A DNA stretch of 61,182 nucleotides from positions 1 to 61,182 of the forward strand of contig JARFRB010000109.1 of the NCBI GenBank assembly GCA_029287455.1. Direction: 5' to 3'. Position numbers and translations under genes: made by a program. The DNA comes from Pelagibius litoralis. Lineage in GTDB: Bacteria > Pseudomonadota > Alphaproteobacteria > Kiloniellales > DSM-21159. Numbering within the stretch: the first letter of the stretch is position 1; every line of letters starts with the position of its first letter. The notes below the pieces were generated by a model. That model saw only the letters and a program-made list of their open reading frames with translations, ran no database searches and was not told the DNA's origin. Shown here piece after piece: positions 46,215-56,046 of the stretch.

Positions 46215-46841
46215 CTATTCTCGCGTTCGGCAAGTGAAGGGCGGTTGGGACCGGCCCCAGACCACGCGGGCCTCTCGCCCCTTGATCCAGAACTCTGTGC
46301 CGAAATCGCCGAGATAGCGGGCGCCGGAGCCGGAGCGGCCCTGCAAGACAATCTTCGTGGTATCGCCGCGCTCTAGCCGCGCCGTTGAAGGGTCGGTTTG
46401 CATGAAGGTTGCCACGATCTCTGAGTTGTCATCGCAGCGATAAAAATGCGGTTCGCCACCGGGGACGAGCATCCACTGCGCTTGCAGGTCCGCGATCCGA
46501 TCACGATAGGCTTGCTCTACGCAGGGCTTCAGACCATCGGCAGCCTTCCAACAATCGTCCCGCCCCTTGATCCAGCCCCGCTGGGTTGCACGAAGCAGGG
46601 GCAGGGCAGTCGCTTTGTCCGCCCCGGCGGCAGCGGCGGCCAGGGCTTGCTTGTAGGCATCGGCAAGCTCCCGGTCCAAAGCAGCTAGGCTGGGATCGGT
46701 GCAGACGAGTTCCTCGGCGCCACTGGCAGCCTTCGCGCAATCGAAGCTAGGCCCGCTCGCGCCCCAAGCGCCCGAACTGTGAAGTCCGGACGCCGGGAGG
46801 GCAAAGGCCAAAATGGCAAATGCGAGAACCGATGCTTTCAA
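46215..46841 (-). CDS. LprI-MliC fusion, periplasmic lysozyme inhibitor
   Basis: The 208-residue protein has a signal peptide (SVLAFAILAFALPASG) and then two domains. Residues about 33-125 form an LprI-type domain (FDCAKAASGAEELVCTDPSLAALDREL with paired cysteines). Residues about 132-208 form an MliC-type domain (HFYRCDDNSEIVATF, with a lysozyme-contacting loop near GRSGSGARYLG and a final Cys in FTCRTRE). Both domains are associated with protection of the cell wall against host or predator lysozyme. The two-domain architecture in one protein is notable. Confidence 0.8.
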   Translation of the reverse strand: MKASVLAFAILAFALPASGLHSSGAWGASGPSFDCAKAASGAEELVCTDPSLAALDRELADAYKQALAAAAAGADKATALPLLRATQRGWIKGRDDCWKAADGLKPCVEQAYRDRIADLQAQWMLVPGGEPHFYRCDDNSEIVATFMQTDPSTARLERGDTTKIVLQGRSGSGARYLGDFGTEFWIKGREARVVWGRSQPPFTCRTRE

Positions 46842-46922
46842 TGCCCTTTCACCTTCCTCGTAGCGGCGATCGCTTCGCCAAAACCTTGCGGCCCGAGGAC
46901 GAAGAAGGCAACCGGTGAAGTC

Positions 46923-47204
46923 CTATCCGCACTCAACAACTCGCGGCGCCCGGGTTGGGGCGGTGCGCTGGCCGAAACCTTCGATCGTTGCGGCGATGCT
47001 TCGAAGCGCCGACGCCAGGGCTTCGCGGCGGGCGTTCCAGCGGGCGTCCCGATCGGCGCGGCGCTGGGCCTGCCTCTCAGCTTCGCGCTGAGCAATCCGT
47101 AAGGCTTGATCATGAGCCTTATTAATTTCGTACTGGGACCTTGGCCCCCTGGTGTCTAGAGTCAAGCCGGCTGCGTGGGAGATGGAGAAGGCGAGGTCAC
47201 TCAT
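46923..47204 (-). CDS. small basic hypothetical protein
   Basis: The 93-residue frame from ATG 47204 is rich in Arg, Ala and Gln, with a probable helix SQYEINKAHDQALRIAQREAE followed by RQAQRRADRDARWNARREAL. It is divergent from the LysR gene, where regulated targets often lie. No strong ribosome-binding site is visible and I recognise no family, so it may not be real. Confidence 0.4.
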   Translation of the reverse strand: MSDLAFSISHAAGLTLDTRGPRSQYEINKAHDQALRIAQREAERQAQRRADRDARWNARREALASALRSIAATIEGFGQRTAPTRAPRVVECG

Positions 47205-47282
47205 GATTAAGTCTCGTATTTTTCGGTGTATCCGGCGATGAAGCGCCTCTGTTGAGATCAATAATCGGAGCAAGCGTGCAAA

Positions 47283-47312
47283 TTGACAAACGACACTTTC
47301 TGATACTAGGTA
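47283..47312 (+). promoter_or_regulatory. possible promoter of the LysR gene
   Basis: A consensus TTGACA at 47283-47288 is followed, after 18 bases, by TAGGTA. TATGAAT lies just beyond. The surrounding 47270-47340 is AT-rich compared with its neighbours. The -10 match is poor, so this is tentative. Confidence 0.3.
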
Positions 47313-47341
47313 TGAATATAACTAATTTATGAGGTTTCGAG

Positions 47342-48232
47342 ATGGGTCGCCGTTTGCCGCCGTTGAATTCCCTGCGCGCTTTCGAGGCCGGGGCCCGGCA
47401 CTTAAGCTTCACGCTCGCGGCGGAGGAGTTGAACGTCACCCAGGCCGCGATCAGTCATCAGGTTCGAGGTCTGGAGGACACTCTTCAGGTCAAGCTCTTC
47501 GAGCGGCGGACCCGCCAGTTGGAACTCACGGCGGCGGGCAGGCGCCTTTTGCCGCCGGTGAGCGAGGCTTTCGATCGGATCGCCGCGGCGATAGCCGATA
47601 TCGAGCCGGACAATCCGGATCTGCCGCTTACGGTCACCGTTACACCGCATTTCGGAGCGCGCTGGCTGGCATGGCGGCTAAGCCGGTTTTGGCAAGCGCA
47701 TCCGGAGATCGACCTTAGGCTGCACCATTCGACCCGTGTCATGGATCTTTCCCGCGGCGAGGTGGACATGGGCATCCGCTTTGGCCGCGGGGTCTGGCCC
47801 GGCGTGGTGGCGGAGAAACTCGTTTCCGTCGAACTCATTCCCGTTTGCAGCCCCGCGCTGCTGAAAGGTCCTCATCCCTTGCGCGAGCCTTCGGACCTGA
47901 AGCATCACGTTTTGCTCCATGAAGAGGACTTCGAGGAATGGGTTCAATGGCTGATTCTGGCCGGGGCGGAGGGAGTGAACGGGCGCAGCGGGCGCGTTAT
48001 CGGAGACCCCGTGATCGCGGTTCAACTGGCAGTCGCCGGAGAGGGCGTTGCCTTGACCAACCGCTCCCTATCCGCTGGCGACCTCGCCGAGGGGCGTCTG
48101 GTTGCGCCCTTCGAACAACAGCTCAACCTCGAATTTGGTTACTATCTGGTCTATCGGGCACAAGCCTTGGAGCGGCCACGTGTGCGGGCCTTCCGGGATT
48201 TCCTCTTGGCGGAAGCCCGGGAGGGCACCTAG
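47342..48232 (+). CDS. LysR-family regulator, GcvA-like
   Basis: The 296-residue regulator has an N-terminal winged helix-turn-helix (LNSLRAFEAGARHLSFTLAAEELNVTQAAISHQVRGLE in pieces) and a type 2 periplasmic-binding-fold effector domain. It resembles the GcvA/AmpR group (PPLNSLRAFE, ALTNRSLSAGDLAEGRLV). GAGG lies before the ATG. Its target is not known. It is divergent from the small basic protein and the LprI-MliC gene, and convergent with argS with a gap of four bases. Confidence 0.92.
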   Translation: MGRRLPPLNSLRAFEAGARHLSFTLAAEELNVTQAAISHQVRGLEDTLQVKLFERRTRQLELTAAGRRLLPPVSEAFDRIAAAIADIEPDNPDLPLTVTVTPHFGARWLAWRLSRFWQAHPEIDLRLHHSTRVMDLSRGEVDMGIRFGRGVWPGVVAEKLVSVELIPVCSPALLKGPHPLREPSDLKHHVLLHEEDFEEWVQWLILAGAEGVNGRSGRVIGDPVIAVQLAVAGEGVALTNRSLSAGDLAEGRLVAPFEQQLNLEFGYYLVYRAQALERPRVRAFRDFLLAEAREGT

Positions 48233-48236
48233 GGGC

Positions 48237-50000
48237 TCACATCCGCGCCGGGACCTCGATACCCAGGAGATCCAGCAATTGACTCAAGACCCGGTGAGTC
48301 AGGGCCGCCAGGGCCAAGCGCGATGCCCTGAGCTCCGCGTTTGGGTCGCTTAGAATGTGGCAGTACTGGTAGAAACGGCTGAAGGCCTGCGCCAGGCGGA
48401 AGGCGTAGTCGCAAAGATGGTGCGGCTCGCGCTTGCCCCAGGCAAGAGCCACGGTATCCGGGAAGCCGGCGAGCAGAAGCTCCAAATCCCGCTCTTCGTC
48501 CACCGGCGGCAGCAGGGCACCGGGATGCTCGCCACGCTCCTCTGCCTTCGCCAGGAGCGATTTGATCCTAACCGCCGTGTACTGCAGGTACGGGCCGGTC
48601 CGCCCTTCAAACTGTGTGAAACGCTCAAGATCGAAGATGTAGTTCGTCAGGCGCTCGTTGCTGAGATCGGCGAACTTTATGGCCGCGATGCCGACCTTGC
48701 GCGCTATGACGTTCTTTTCCTCTTCGTCGAAGTCTTTTGCCAGTCCCGCTTCGGACAGACGCGTAAGTGCCTGTCCATGAGCCATCTCGATCAAGTCGTG
48801 GAGCCGCATGACACCGCCCGCGCGCGTCTTGAACGGCTTGCCGTCCGGCCCGTTCATCGTGCCGAAGCCGATGTGTTCCAGCGCGCCGCCCTCATCGATC
48901 CCGCTTAGCTTGGCGGCGCGGAAGACCTGCTCGAAGTGCAGATGCTGGCGCTGATCGACGATGTAGAGGGATAGCTCGGGGTGAAAGCTTTGCACCCGGT
49001 CCACGATGGTGGCGAGGTCGGTGGTTCCGTACATTACGCTGCCGTCGGATTTCAGCAGGATGAGAGGCGGGATTTCCTTCTTATCGCCCGGCAGCGCAAC
49101 GCGAACGATCAAGGCGCCTGAACTCTCCTCTGCGATGCCTTTGGCCTTGAAATCCGCGATCATGGGTTCGATCAGGTCATGAACGTCCGCCTCGCCCTTA
49201 TAGAGATCGAAATGCACCCCAAGCGCATCGAACTCCCGCCGCATCGAGGCGATGGAAATGTCCACGAAATGTTGCCAAAGGGCGCGATAGCCAGGTCGAC
49301 CGGCCTGGAGTTCCGCGGTGGCTTGCCGGGCCGCCTCTAGCCGAGCGGGGTCTGCCTTGCAGGCGGCCGCGGCTTTAGGATAGAGCGCTTCCAAGTCTTC
49401 GAGCGTAACCGGCGACTCGCTGGGATAGGGACCACTAGACGCAGGATCGAAGTAAGGCAAATCGGCGCGGGTGAGCTCCAGCTCGTTGATCAGCATGCCC
49501 ATGGGCAAGCCCCAATCGCCGAGGTGAACATCACTCTTCGTATCGTGGCCCACGAAGTCGGCGATCCGTCTGAGGCAATCCCCGATGATCGTCGCGCGCA
49601 GATGGCCCACGTGCATGGGTTTCGCCACGTTCGGGCCACCATAGTCCAGTATGACTCGCATAGCTTCGCTTGGGCCCGGCATACCGCAGCGCGGATCGTC
49701 GGCCAGTCCGGCGAGGTGCTTGGCGATGAAATCATCGGTCAGGCTGATGTTGATAAAGCCAGGGCCGGCAATCGACACTTGAGAGAAAATCGGCTGCTTT
49801 TCCAGCTTTTCGACAAGTTCCGCCGCGAGGTCGCGAGGATTCCGACCCGCCTTCTTTGCCGCCGCCATGGCGCCGTTGCACTGGAACTGGCCCAAGTCCG
49901 GGCGGTTCGAGGGCAAGGTTGAACCATAGTCGCGGGCTAGCCCCGCGGACTCAAAAGCGTCGGCGACCAGGCCGGAGACGACTCCGGAAAGCGGTGTCAT
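48237..50000 (-). CDS. argS: arginyl-tRNA synthetase
   Basis: The class I synthetase has 587 residues, the normal length. The N-terminal tRNA-binding domain is followed by the HIGH-like motif in NVAKPMHVGHLRATIIGD, the KMSKS-like loop KPFKTRAGGVMRL and the C-terminal DALR anticodon-binding domain (LEHHL-type helix near QYTAVRIKSLL onward). It ends LLGIEVPARM, typical of the family. Confidence 0.97.
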   Translation of the reverse strand: MTPLSGVVSGLVADAFESAGLARDYGSTLPSNRPDLGQFQCNGAMAAAKKAGRNPRDLAAELVEKLEKQPIFSQVSIAGPGFINISLTDDFIAKHLAGLADDPRCGMPGPSEAMRVILDYGGPNVAKPMHVGHLRATIIGDCLRRIADFVGHDTKSDVHLGDWGLPMGMLINELELTRADLPYFDPASSGPYPSESPVTLEDLEALYPKAAAACKADPARLEAARQATAELQAGRPGYRALWQHFVDISIASMRREFDALGVHFDLYKGEADVHDLIEPMIADFKAKGIAEESSGALIVRVALPGDKKEIPPLILLKSDGSVMYGTTDLATIVDRVQSFHPELSLYIVDQRQHLHFEQVFRAAKLSGIDEGGALEHIGFGTMNGPDGKPFKTRAGGVMRLHDLIEMAHGQALTRLSEAGLAKDFDEEEKNVIARKVGIAAIKFADLSNERLTNYIFDLERFTQFEGRTGPYLQYTAVRIKSLLAKAEERGEHPGALLPPVDEERDLELLLAGFPDTVALAWGKREPHHLCDYAFRLAQAFSRFYQYCHILSDPNAELRASRLALAALTHRVLSQLLDLLGIEVPARM

Positions 50001-50136
50001 GAAACCGATCCTCGAATTAAGCGATCCGTTGGGCTGGGCCGAGCCGACCCCAATGCCCGGTTTTCGGTCGCGCGGACCTTAGGCGCCCGGTCATTCGACC
50101 GCAAGGGGTGAGACGCCAGTAAAGCGCCTGGCCAGC

Positions 50137-50916
50137 CTAGCGCAACACCTGCACGTGCCCGTCCACGGACATGGCTTGCCCGCTGATCCGCTCCCCGGCG
50201 GGGCTCGCCAGGTAAAGCGCCATGTTGGCGATATCCTGGGCGGTGACAAAGGTCTTTAGCGAGGTATCGCCAAGGACGATATCCTGCATGTCCTGGATAG
50301 TGATGCCGCGCTGCTCCGCCTTCGCCGCGATCACCCGGTCAATCCGCTCGCCGGCGACGGCACCGGGGCAAAGGGCATTGACGCGGATCCCGTCCTTGCC
50401 GAGCTCCATGGCGAGCGACTTCGTGACGCCAACCACGGCCCACTTGCTGGCGGAGTAGGGCGTGCGCAGGGGAAAGCCGAAGATTCCGGCGGCCGAGGAG
50501 AGGTTAATAATTGACCCGCCACCGGCCTCGCGCAACAGCGGCACCGCCCGCCGCACGCAAAAGAACTGCCCGGTGATATTGATATCGAGAGTGCGTCGCC
50601 AATCCTCTTCGGAGATGTCCTCAACCGGTGCCGTGGGTCCGGCGATTCCGGCATTGTTGATCATCACATCCAAGCCGCCAAGGCTTGCCGTGGCCTCGGC
50701 GAAGAGGATATCGACCTGAGCGGGGTCGCTGACGTCCGTGACCGAGGCCGTGACGCCGGGAAAGTCGCTCCGGAGCACGGCAAGCGCTTGCTCGTCCACG
50801 TCGCAGGTGTGGACCTTGGCTCCGTTCGCCTGGAAGGTCTCGCACATTGCCCGCCCAATTCCGGCGGCCCCCGCGGTGATCAGGACCCTGAGCCCTGAAA
50901 CGTCTACTTTCAGCAT
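50137..50916 (-). CDS. short-chain dehydrogenase/reductase
   Basis: The 259-residue NAD(P)-dependent oxidoreductase shows ITAGAAGIG for cofactor binding, MINNAGIAGP, the catalytic Ser in NLSSAAGIFG and the YSASK motif, and ends SGQAMSVDGHVQVLR. Asp39-Val-Asp after the second beta strand (HTCDVDE) suggests NAD preference. The substrate is unknown. It is divergent from putA with about 46 bases between the starts, so they may share a control region. Confidence 0.92.
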   Translation of the reverse strand: MLKVDVSGLRVLITAGAAGIGRAMCETFQANGAKVHTCDVDEQALAVLRSDFPGVTASVTDVSDPAQVDILFAEATASLGGLDVMINNAGIAGPTAPVEDISEEDWRRTLDINITGQFFCVRRAVPLLREAGGGSIINLSSAAGIFGFPLRTPYSASKWAVVGVTKSLAMELGKDGIRVNALCPGAVAGERIDRVIAAKAEQRGITIQDMQDIVLGDTSLKTFVTAQDIANMALYLASPAGERISGQAMSVDGHVQVLR

Positions 50917-50962
50917 GAACTCCGTTCCTCCCTGCCGTACGGTTCGGCTAGAGTCTCAGGGT

Positions 50963-53900
50963 ATGCGTTCAGACCCGGAAAGCGAAGCCATGATCATCGA
51001 TCCCTCCTTGGCCGAAGGAACCGAATTGCGCCAGACCTTGCGCGCCGACACGCTCGTCGACGAAGTGGAGATTGTCTCGCGATTGCTGGAGGAAGCGAGC
51101 CTGCCTGTCGAGATCAAGGACCGCATCGCGGAGAAAGCGCGCGGCCTCGTCTTCGCGGTCCGGCGCGCGCGGGTTGGGCAAGGCGGCATTGACGCTTTCT
51201 TGCACGAGTATGGCCTGTCCACAAAGGAAGGCGTGGTCCTGATGTGTTTGGCGGAGGCCATGCTGCGCGTGCCTGATGCCTACACCCTGGACAAGCTGAT
51301 CCGCGACAAGGTCGGAACCGCCGAATGGGAAACCCACCTTGGAAAGAGCGATTCGCTCTTCGTGAACGCCTCCACTTGGGCGCTCATGCTGACCGGCCGG
51401 GTTGTGAGCCTGGAGGAAGGCGAGCGTCGGGACTTTGGCGGAGTTGTCCGCAAGCTGGTGCAACGCTCCGGCGAGCCCGTCATCCGCCGGGCGGTGCGCG
51501 AGGCCATGCGCATCCTTGGCCGGCAGTTCGTCATGGGCCGCACTATCGAGGAGGCGCTGGAGCGCGCGCGCCCGCTGGAAAGCAAGGGCTACCGGTATTC
51601 ATACGACATGCTGGGGGAGGCCGCGCGCACCATGGCCGACGCCGAGCGCTACTTTGAGGCCTATCGTGGCGCGATCTCGGCGATCGGTGACGCGTCCAAG
51701 GATGCCGGGGGCGTGGATAGCCCTGGCATCTCCGTGAAGCTGTCCGCCTTGCATCCCCGCTACGAGTTCGCCCAGCGGGATCGGGTGATGGACGAGGTTG
51801 TGCCGCGTCTCAAGGCGCTGGCGCTCGCGGCGAAGGAAAGCGACATCGGCTTTTGCGTGGATGCGGAGGAAGCGGAGCGGCTGGACCTCTCCCTCGATGT
51901 CATCGATGCGGTTTCCGGCGACCCGGATCTGGCGGGATGGAACGGCTTTGGGTTGGCGGTGCAGGCCTATCAAAAGCGCGCCAGCCGCTTGATCGATTGG
52001 CTGGCGGACATGGCGAGGCGCCACAATCGGCGTTTGAACGTCCGGCTAGTCAAAGGCGCATACTGGGATACGGAGGTTAAGCGCGCCCAGGAGCGGGGAC
52101 TTGAAGGCTACCCGGTCTTCACGCGCAAGACTTTGACCGACCTCTCGTACCTGGTGTGCACCAAGAAGCTGCTTGCGAACCGCGACGTCTTCTACCCGCA
52201 GTTCGCCACCCACAACGCCCAGACCCTCGCCTCGGTGCTGGAGATCGCGGGCAATGAGGACGGTTTCGAGTTCCAACGGCTCCACGGGATGGGCGAGGCG
52301 CTGTACGAGGAGGTTTCCGGCGCTTTGGGCGCGTCGATCCCTTGTCGGATCTATGCCCCGGTGGGAGGCCACGAGGATCTGCTGGCCTACCTTGTGCGCC
52401 GGCTTCTGGAGAACGGGGCCAACACCTCCTTCGTCAATCGCATCCAGGACGAGAGCCTGCCGGTGGACGAGATCGTGGCGGATCCGGTGGCGCGGGTGCG
52501 CAGCCTCGGGCATGTGCCCCATCCCCAAATTCCTCTACCGGCGGAGCTCTTCGGGCCGACGCGCCGTAATTCTGAAGGTCTGGACCTGACAGCACCTCTG
52601 CCCTTGGCAAGCCTGGGGGAAGAGATGGACCGGGTGGCCCGCGACGGGTGGCGCGCGGCTCCGATCGTCGGTGGGCGGGAAATCGACGGTGTGGCGAAGG
52701 CCGTCACCGATCCCGCGAATTCACAACGCAAGGTCGGCGAGGTCGTGGAGGCCGACGCGAGCTTAGCCCAGCGGGCCCTGGAGCGAGCGGTTCAGGCCCA
52801 GCCCGATTGGGATGCCACACCGGCCGAGGCCCGGGCCGAGTGCCTGGAACGCCTCGCGGACTTGATGGAGGCTTCCCGCGCAGACTTGATGGCGGCTTGC
52901 GTGCGAGAGGCGGGGAAGACCATTCCCGATGCCTTGGCGGAATTGCGCGAAGCAGTGGATTTCTGCCGCTACTACGCGACGCGGGCCAGGCACGATTTTG
53001 GCGCCCCCTCGGTGCTTCCGGGGCCGACGGGGGAGCGCGACGAGATCGAACTTCGCGGCCGGGGCGTGTTCTTGTGCATCAGTCCGTGGAATTTCCCTTT
53101 GGCCATCTTCACCGGGCAGGTGGCCGCGGCGCTCGCCGCCGGCAACGCGGTTATCGCCAAGCCAGCCGAGCAGACGCCGATCGTCGCCAGCCTGGCCGTC
53201 AAACTTTTCCATCGGGCCGGAGTTCCGGCGGACGTTCTGCAGCTCTTACCTGGCGATGGTGCTGAGATTGGCGGCCAGTTGGTGAAGGACCCGCGGGTGG
53301 CCGGCGTCGCCTTTACCGGCTCGGTCGAGACGGCTCGGATCATCAACCGGACCTTGGCCGATCGCGAAGGGGCTATCGTTCCCTTGATCGCCGAAACCGG
53401 GGGGCAAAACGCCATGATTGTGGATTCCACTGCCTTGCCGGAGCAGGTGGTGAGCGATGTCCTGATCTCCTCTTTCCAGTCCGCCGGGCAGCGATGTTCG
53501 GCTTTGCGGGTGCTTTTCCTGCAGAACGACGTTGCGGATAAGATTCTGACGATGCTGGCGGGCGCCATGGACGAGCTTCGCGTTGGAGATCCCGCCTGGC
53601 TCGCCACGGACCTTGGGCCGGTCATCGACGAGGACGCGAGGGCCATGCTTGCTCAGCACGTCGAGCGCATGTCCGGCGAGGGACGCCTGATCCGGCAGGT
53701 GGAGCTCGGCCCGGAGACCGCCAACGGGACCTTTTTCGCGCCGGCCGCATTCGAGATCGACTCGCTTGCGCGCCTGCATGCGGAGGTCTTTGGGCCAATC
53801 TTGCATGTGGTGCGATATCGCGCGGAGTCGCTCGACAAAGTCGTGGAAGGCATCAATAGCACCGACTTCGGGTTGACTTTCGGCGTGCACAGCCGAATCG

Positions 53901-54130
53901 ACTCCACGGTCGATTACCTTCGGCGCAACGTGAAGGCCGGGAACACCTACGTGAATAGGAACATGATCGGCGCCGTGGTCGGGGTGCAACCCTTTGGGGG
54001 CGAGGGCCTTTCGGGCACTGGACCGAAAGCCGGCGGGCCGAGATACCTGCATCGTTTCGCGGTGGAGCGGACCCTCTCGGTCGATACCACGGCTGCTGGG
54101 GGCAATGCCTCCTTGATGAGCTTGGGCTAG
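50963..54130 (+). CDS. putA: bifunctional proline dehydrogenase / P5C dehydrogenase
   Basis: PutA oxidises proline to glutamate. The 1055-residue protein has a FAD-dependent proline dehydrogenase barrel (ISVKLSALHPRYE, LNVRLVKGAYWD, QFATHNAQTLAS, FEFQRLHGMGEA). A P5C dehydrogenase domain follows, with FLCISPWNFPLAIF, the catalytic Glu region IAETGGQNAM and the catalytic Cys in QSAGQRCSALRV. No N-terminal ribbon-helix-helix is visible, so it probably does not repress its own gene as E. coli PutA does. The start at 50963 is preferred; ATG 50990 is possible. The glutamate produced could feed the dehydrogenase downstream. Confidence 0.95.
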   Translation: MRSDPESEAMIIDPSLAEGTELRQTLRADTLVDEVEIVSRLLEEASLPVEIKDRIAEKARGLVFAVRRARVGQGGIDAFLHEYGLSTKEGVVLMCLAEAMLRVPDAYTLDKLIRDKVGTAEWETHLGKSDSLFVNASTWALMLTGRVVSLEEGERRDFGGVVRKLVQRSGEPVIRRAVREAMRILGRQFVMGRTIEEALERARPLESKGYRYSYDMLGEAARTMADAERYFEAYRGAISAIGDASKDAGGVDSPGISVKLSALHPRYEFAQRDRVMDEVVPRLKALALAAKESDIGFCVDAEEAERLDLSLDVIDAVSGDPDLAGWNGFGLAVQAYQKRASRLIDWLADMARRHNRRLNVRLVKGAYWDTEVKRAQERGLEGYPVFTRKTLTDLSYLVCTKKLLANRDVFYPQFATHNAQTLASVLEIAGNEDGFEFQRLHGMGEALYEEVSGALGASIPCRIYAPVGGHEDLLAYLVRRLLENGANTSFVNRIQDESLPVDEIVADPVARVRSLGHVPHPQIPLPAELFGPTRRNSEGLDLTAPLPLASLGEEMDRVARDGWRAAPIVGGREIDGVAKAVTDPANSQRKVGEVVEADASLAQRALERAVQAQPDWDATPAEARAECLERLADLMEASRADLMAACVREAGKTIPDALAELREAVDFCRYYATRARHDFGAPSVLPGPTGERDEIELRGRGVFLCISPWNFPLAIFTGQVAAALAAGNAVIAKPAEQTPIVASLAVKLFHRAGVPADVLQLLPGDGAEIGGQLVKDPRVAGVAFTGSVETARIINRTLADREGAIVPLIAETGGQNAMIVDSTALPEQVVSDVLISSFQSAGQRCSALRVLFLQNDVADKILTMLAGAMDELRVGDPAWLATDLGPVIDEDARAMLAQHVERMSGEGRLIRQVELGPETANGTFFAPAAFEIDSLARLHAEVFGPILHVVRYRAESLDKVVEGINSTDFGLTFGVHSRIDSTVDYLRRNVKAGNTYVNRNMIGAVVGVQPFGGEGLSGTGPKAGGPRYLHRFAVERTLSVDTTAAGGNASLMSLG

Positions 54131-54369
54131 GGATTCCTGGCCAAAGAACGCTGGCTTTCGATTGCCTGGGACAAAATAAAATGAAGTGCAAATTCGTGTG
54201 AAATATGGACTCTTGCTGATAGTATTAATTATAGTACGTGGGTAAATCGCTTCCGAAGATCGCGATGCAAGGGGCATTGCATTCGGACAACGATCGGCGG
54301 CAACGCGCCTAAATAGGTGCGAGCGGGGGCGTAAGCCGCGCGAAACTGGGACATTACGAGGAGACAGTC

Positions 54370-54696
54370 ATGCGGAAGTTCACGATTGCGGGCGCTGTTG
54401 CCGGCGGTTTCCTGGCCTTGAGCCTTGTGCTGACCGGCGCGCCGGCCAAGGCGCAAGACGTTGAAACCGGCAGGAAGATGTATGCCGGCATGTATGCGCT
54501 TAACGTTTGCGGCGCCAAGTTGACCCGTGAACAGTGGCGGAACATTGCCCGCTACATCATCTCCGAGACCGGATATATTCCGACCTCGAGTGATCTGCGT
54601 GCGATCAAGCGCTCCGTGACGAAGCGCGCGGGTGTGGGCGCTTGCCAGAGCGCGGAGTACAAGGAGCTTCAGGCGCTCGTCGAGGCCAACGCCTAG
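54370..54696 (+). CDS. small secreted protein of unknown function
   Basis: The 108-residue protein has a clear Sec signal peptide (FTIAGAVAGGFLALSLVLTGAPAKAQD in pieces, cleavage likely after AKA). A mature part of about 80 residues follows, with two cysteines (NVCGAKLT, VGACQSAEY) that may form a disulfide. GAGGAG precedes the ATG. The upstream stretch 54170-54240 is AT-rich and probably holds the promoter, and a strong terminator follows, so it is a monocistronic unit. I do not recognise the family. Confidence 0.7.
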   Translation: MRKFTIAGAVAGGFLALSLVLTGAPAKAQDVETGRKMYAGMYALNVCGAKLTREQWRNIARYIISETGYIPTSSDLRAIKRSVTKRAGVGACQSAEYKELQALVEANA

Positions 54697-54720
54697 GTAT
54701 CCATCGATATCACGACGATC

Positions 54721-54756
54721 AAGGGCGCCGTCCCAGGGGTAAGGCGCCCTTTTTCC
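54721..54756 (+). terminator. rho-independent terminator
   Basis: AAGGGCGCC (54721-54729) pairs perfectly with GGCGCCCTT (54743-54751) around a 13-base loop, and five T in a row follow the CCC (54750-54754). It lies 25 bases after the small secreted protein gene. Confidence 0.88.
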
Positions 54757-54797
54757 TTGTGCCTTTCGGGTGCCCCTTCGTTGGCCCCTAAGCCAAT

Positions 54798-55862
54798 TCA
54801 AGCAGCGGCTTGATTTGGCGGAGCGCGAAAGCGCTGCTCCGCGAGCCGGTCGGCCGCGTGCGAGGTTGCAATTCCTTCACGCTCCGCGAGTGAGAAAATT
54901 TCCAGCAGGGTCTCGTGGATCCCGGCGATCCGCTCGAGGGCCTTCGCTTTGTCATAAGGCGGACGGCCGGGCTTTGTTTCATGATGAATATTGATGATGC
55001 CGCCCGCATTGATGACATAGTCCGGCGCGTAGAGGATTCCCTGGTTCCGCAAAGCCTCCCCATGGCGGGCTTCTGATAGCTGATTGTTGGCCGATCCGGC
55101 GACGATGGGCGCCTGCAGGCGTTCTAGGCTCGCATCGTCGATAATCGCCCCAAGGGCGCAAGGAGCAAAGACATCCGCTTGCGCGAAGGTGATTTCGCCG
55201 GCCGGAAGGGTTTTGGCCCCATGGGCGTCGACGATCCGCTGCACTCTCTCCTGATCAAGGTCGGCGACGATTAGCCGCGCACCCGCTTCGGCCAGGTAGG
55301 CGCAGAGGTGCTGGCCGACTTGCCCCAGCCCTTGCACGGCAACGGTCAGGCCATTGAGATCGTCACGTCCGAGCCTGTGCTTCACGGCAGCACGGATCCC
55401 GTGATAGACGCCATATGCGGTGGCGGGCGAGGGGTCGCCCACGCCGCCTTCGGGAATTCCGGCCACGTGGTCGGTTTCACGCGCCATGACTTCCAAGTCT
55501 TCCACTGAGATGCCGACGTCCTCGGCGACGATGTAGGCGCCACCCAGGCTATCCACCAGGCGCCCCATGGCACGGAATAGGGCCTCGGACTTCAGCTTCC
55601 TTGCGTCGCCGATGATTACGGACTTGCCACCGCCATACGGCAGATTCGCCAGCGCGGACTTGTAGGTCATGCCGCGGGAAAGGCGTAGGACATCGCGCAA
55701 AGCCTCCTCGTCCGTGCCGTAATTCCAAAAACGGCAGCCGCCCAGCGCGGGGCCGCGAGCGGAGAGATGGATCGCGATGATCGCCTTGAGGCCGCTTTCG
55801 GCGTCGCTGCCGAAAAGCACTTTTTCGTGGTTGTCGAATTCGGGATGCGAGAAGACCGTCAT
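54798..55862 (-). CDS. Glu/Leu/Phe/Val dehydrogenase family, leucine dehydrogenase-like
   Basis: The 354-residue NAD-dependent enzyme deaminates an amino acid to the 2-oxo acid. The catalytic lysine lies in [13 protein letters not shown], the substrate segment is LGGCRFWNY, and the Rossmann motif is [14 protein letters not shown]. The short length favours leucine or valine dehydrogenase over glutamate dehydrogenase. I chose ATG 55862 ([15 protein letters not shown]), the family N terminus, with AGAGGGAG upstream. An in-frame start at 55934 adds 24 atypical residues. Confidence 0.9.
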   Translation of the reverse strand: MTVFSHPEFDNHEKVLFGSDAESGLKAIIAIHLSARGPALGGCRFWNYGTDEEALRDVLRLSRGMTYKSALANLPYGGGKSVIIGDARKLKSEALFRAMGRLVDSLGGAYIVAEDVGISVEDLEVMARETDHVAGIPEGGVGDPSPATAYGVYHGIRAAVKHRLGRDDLNGLTVAVQGLGQVGQHLCAYLAEAGARLIVADLDQERVQRIVDAHGAKTLPAGEITFAQADVFAPCALGAIIDDASLERLQAPIVAGSANNQLSEARHGEALRNQGILYAPDYVINAGGIINIHHETKPGRPPYDKAKALERIAGIHETLLEIFSLAEREGIATSHAADRLAEQRFRAPPNQAAA

Positions 55863-56046
55863 GGGAAACAGGGCTCCCTCTTTGCAGCGATTCTTTCCAT
55901 AAATCTGCGCTTGGCCTTCGAGGTAATCAACCAAGTATTCGGAGGGAGCCGAAAATAGACGTAAGGTTAATTCGAAGGTAGAGCCCGCGCATTATTTAGA
56001 ACTTAAAGTGTCGGCGGCGGGTAATTTTCTTTCGTGCGAACCGCCT

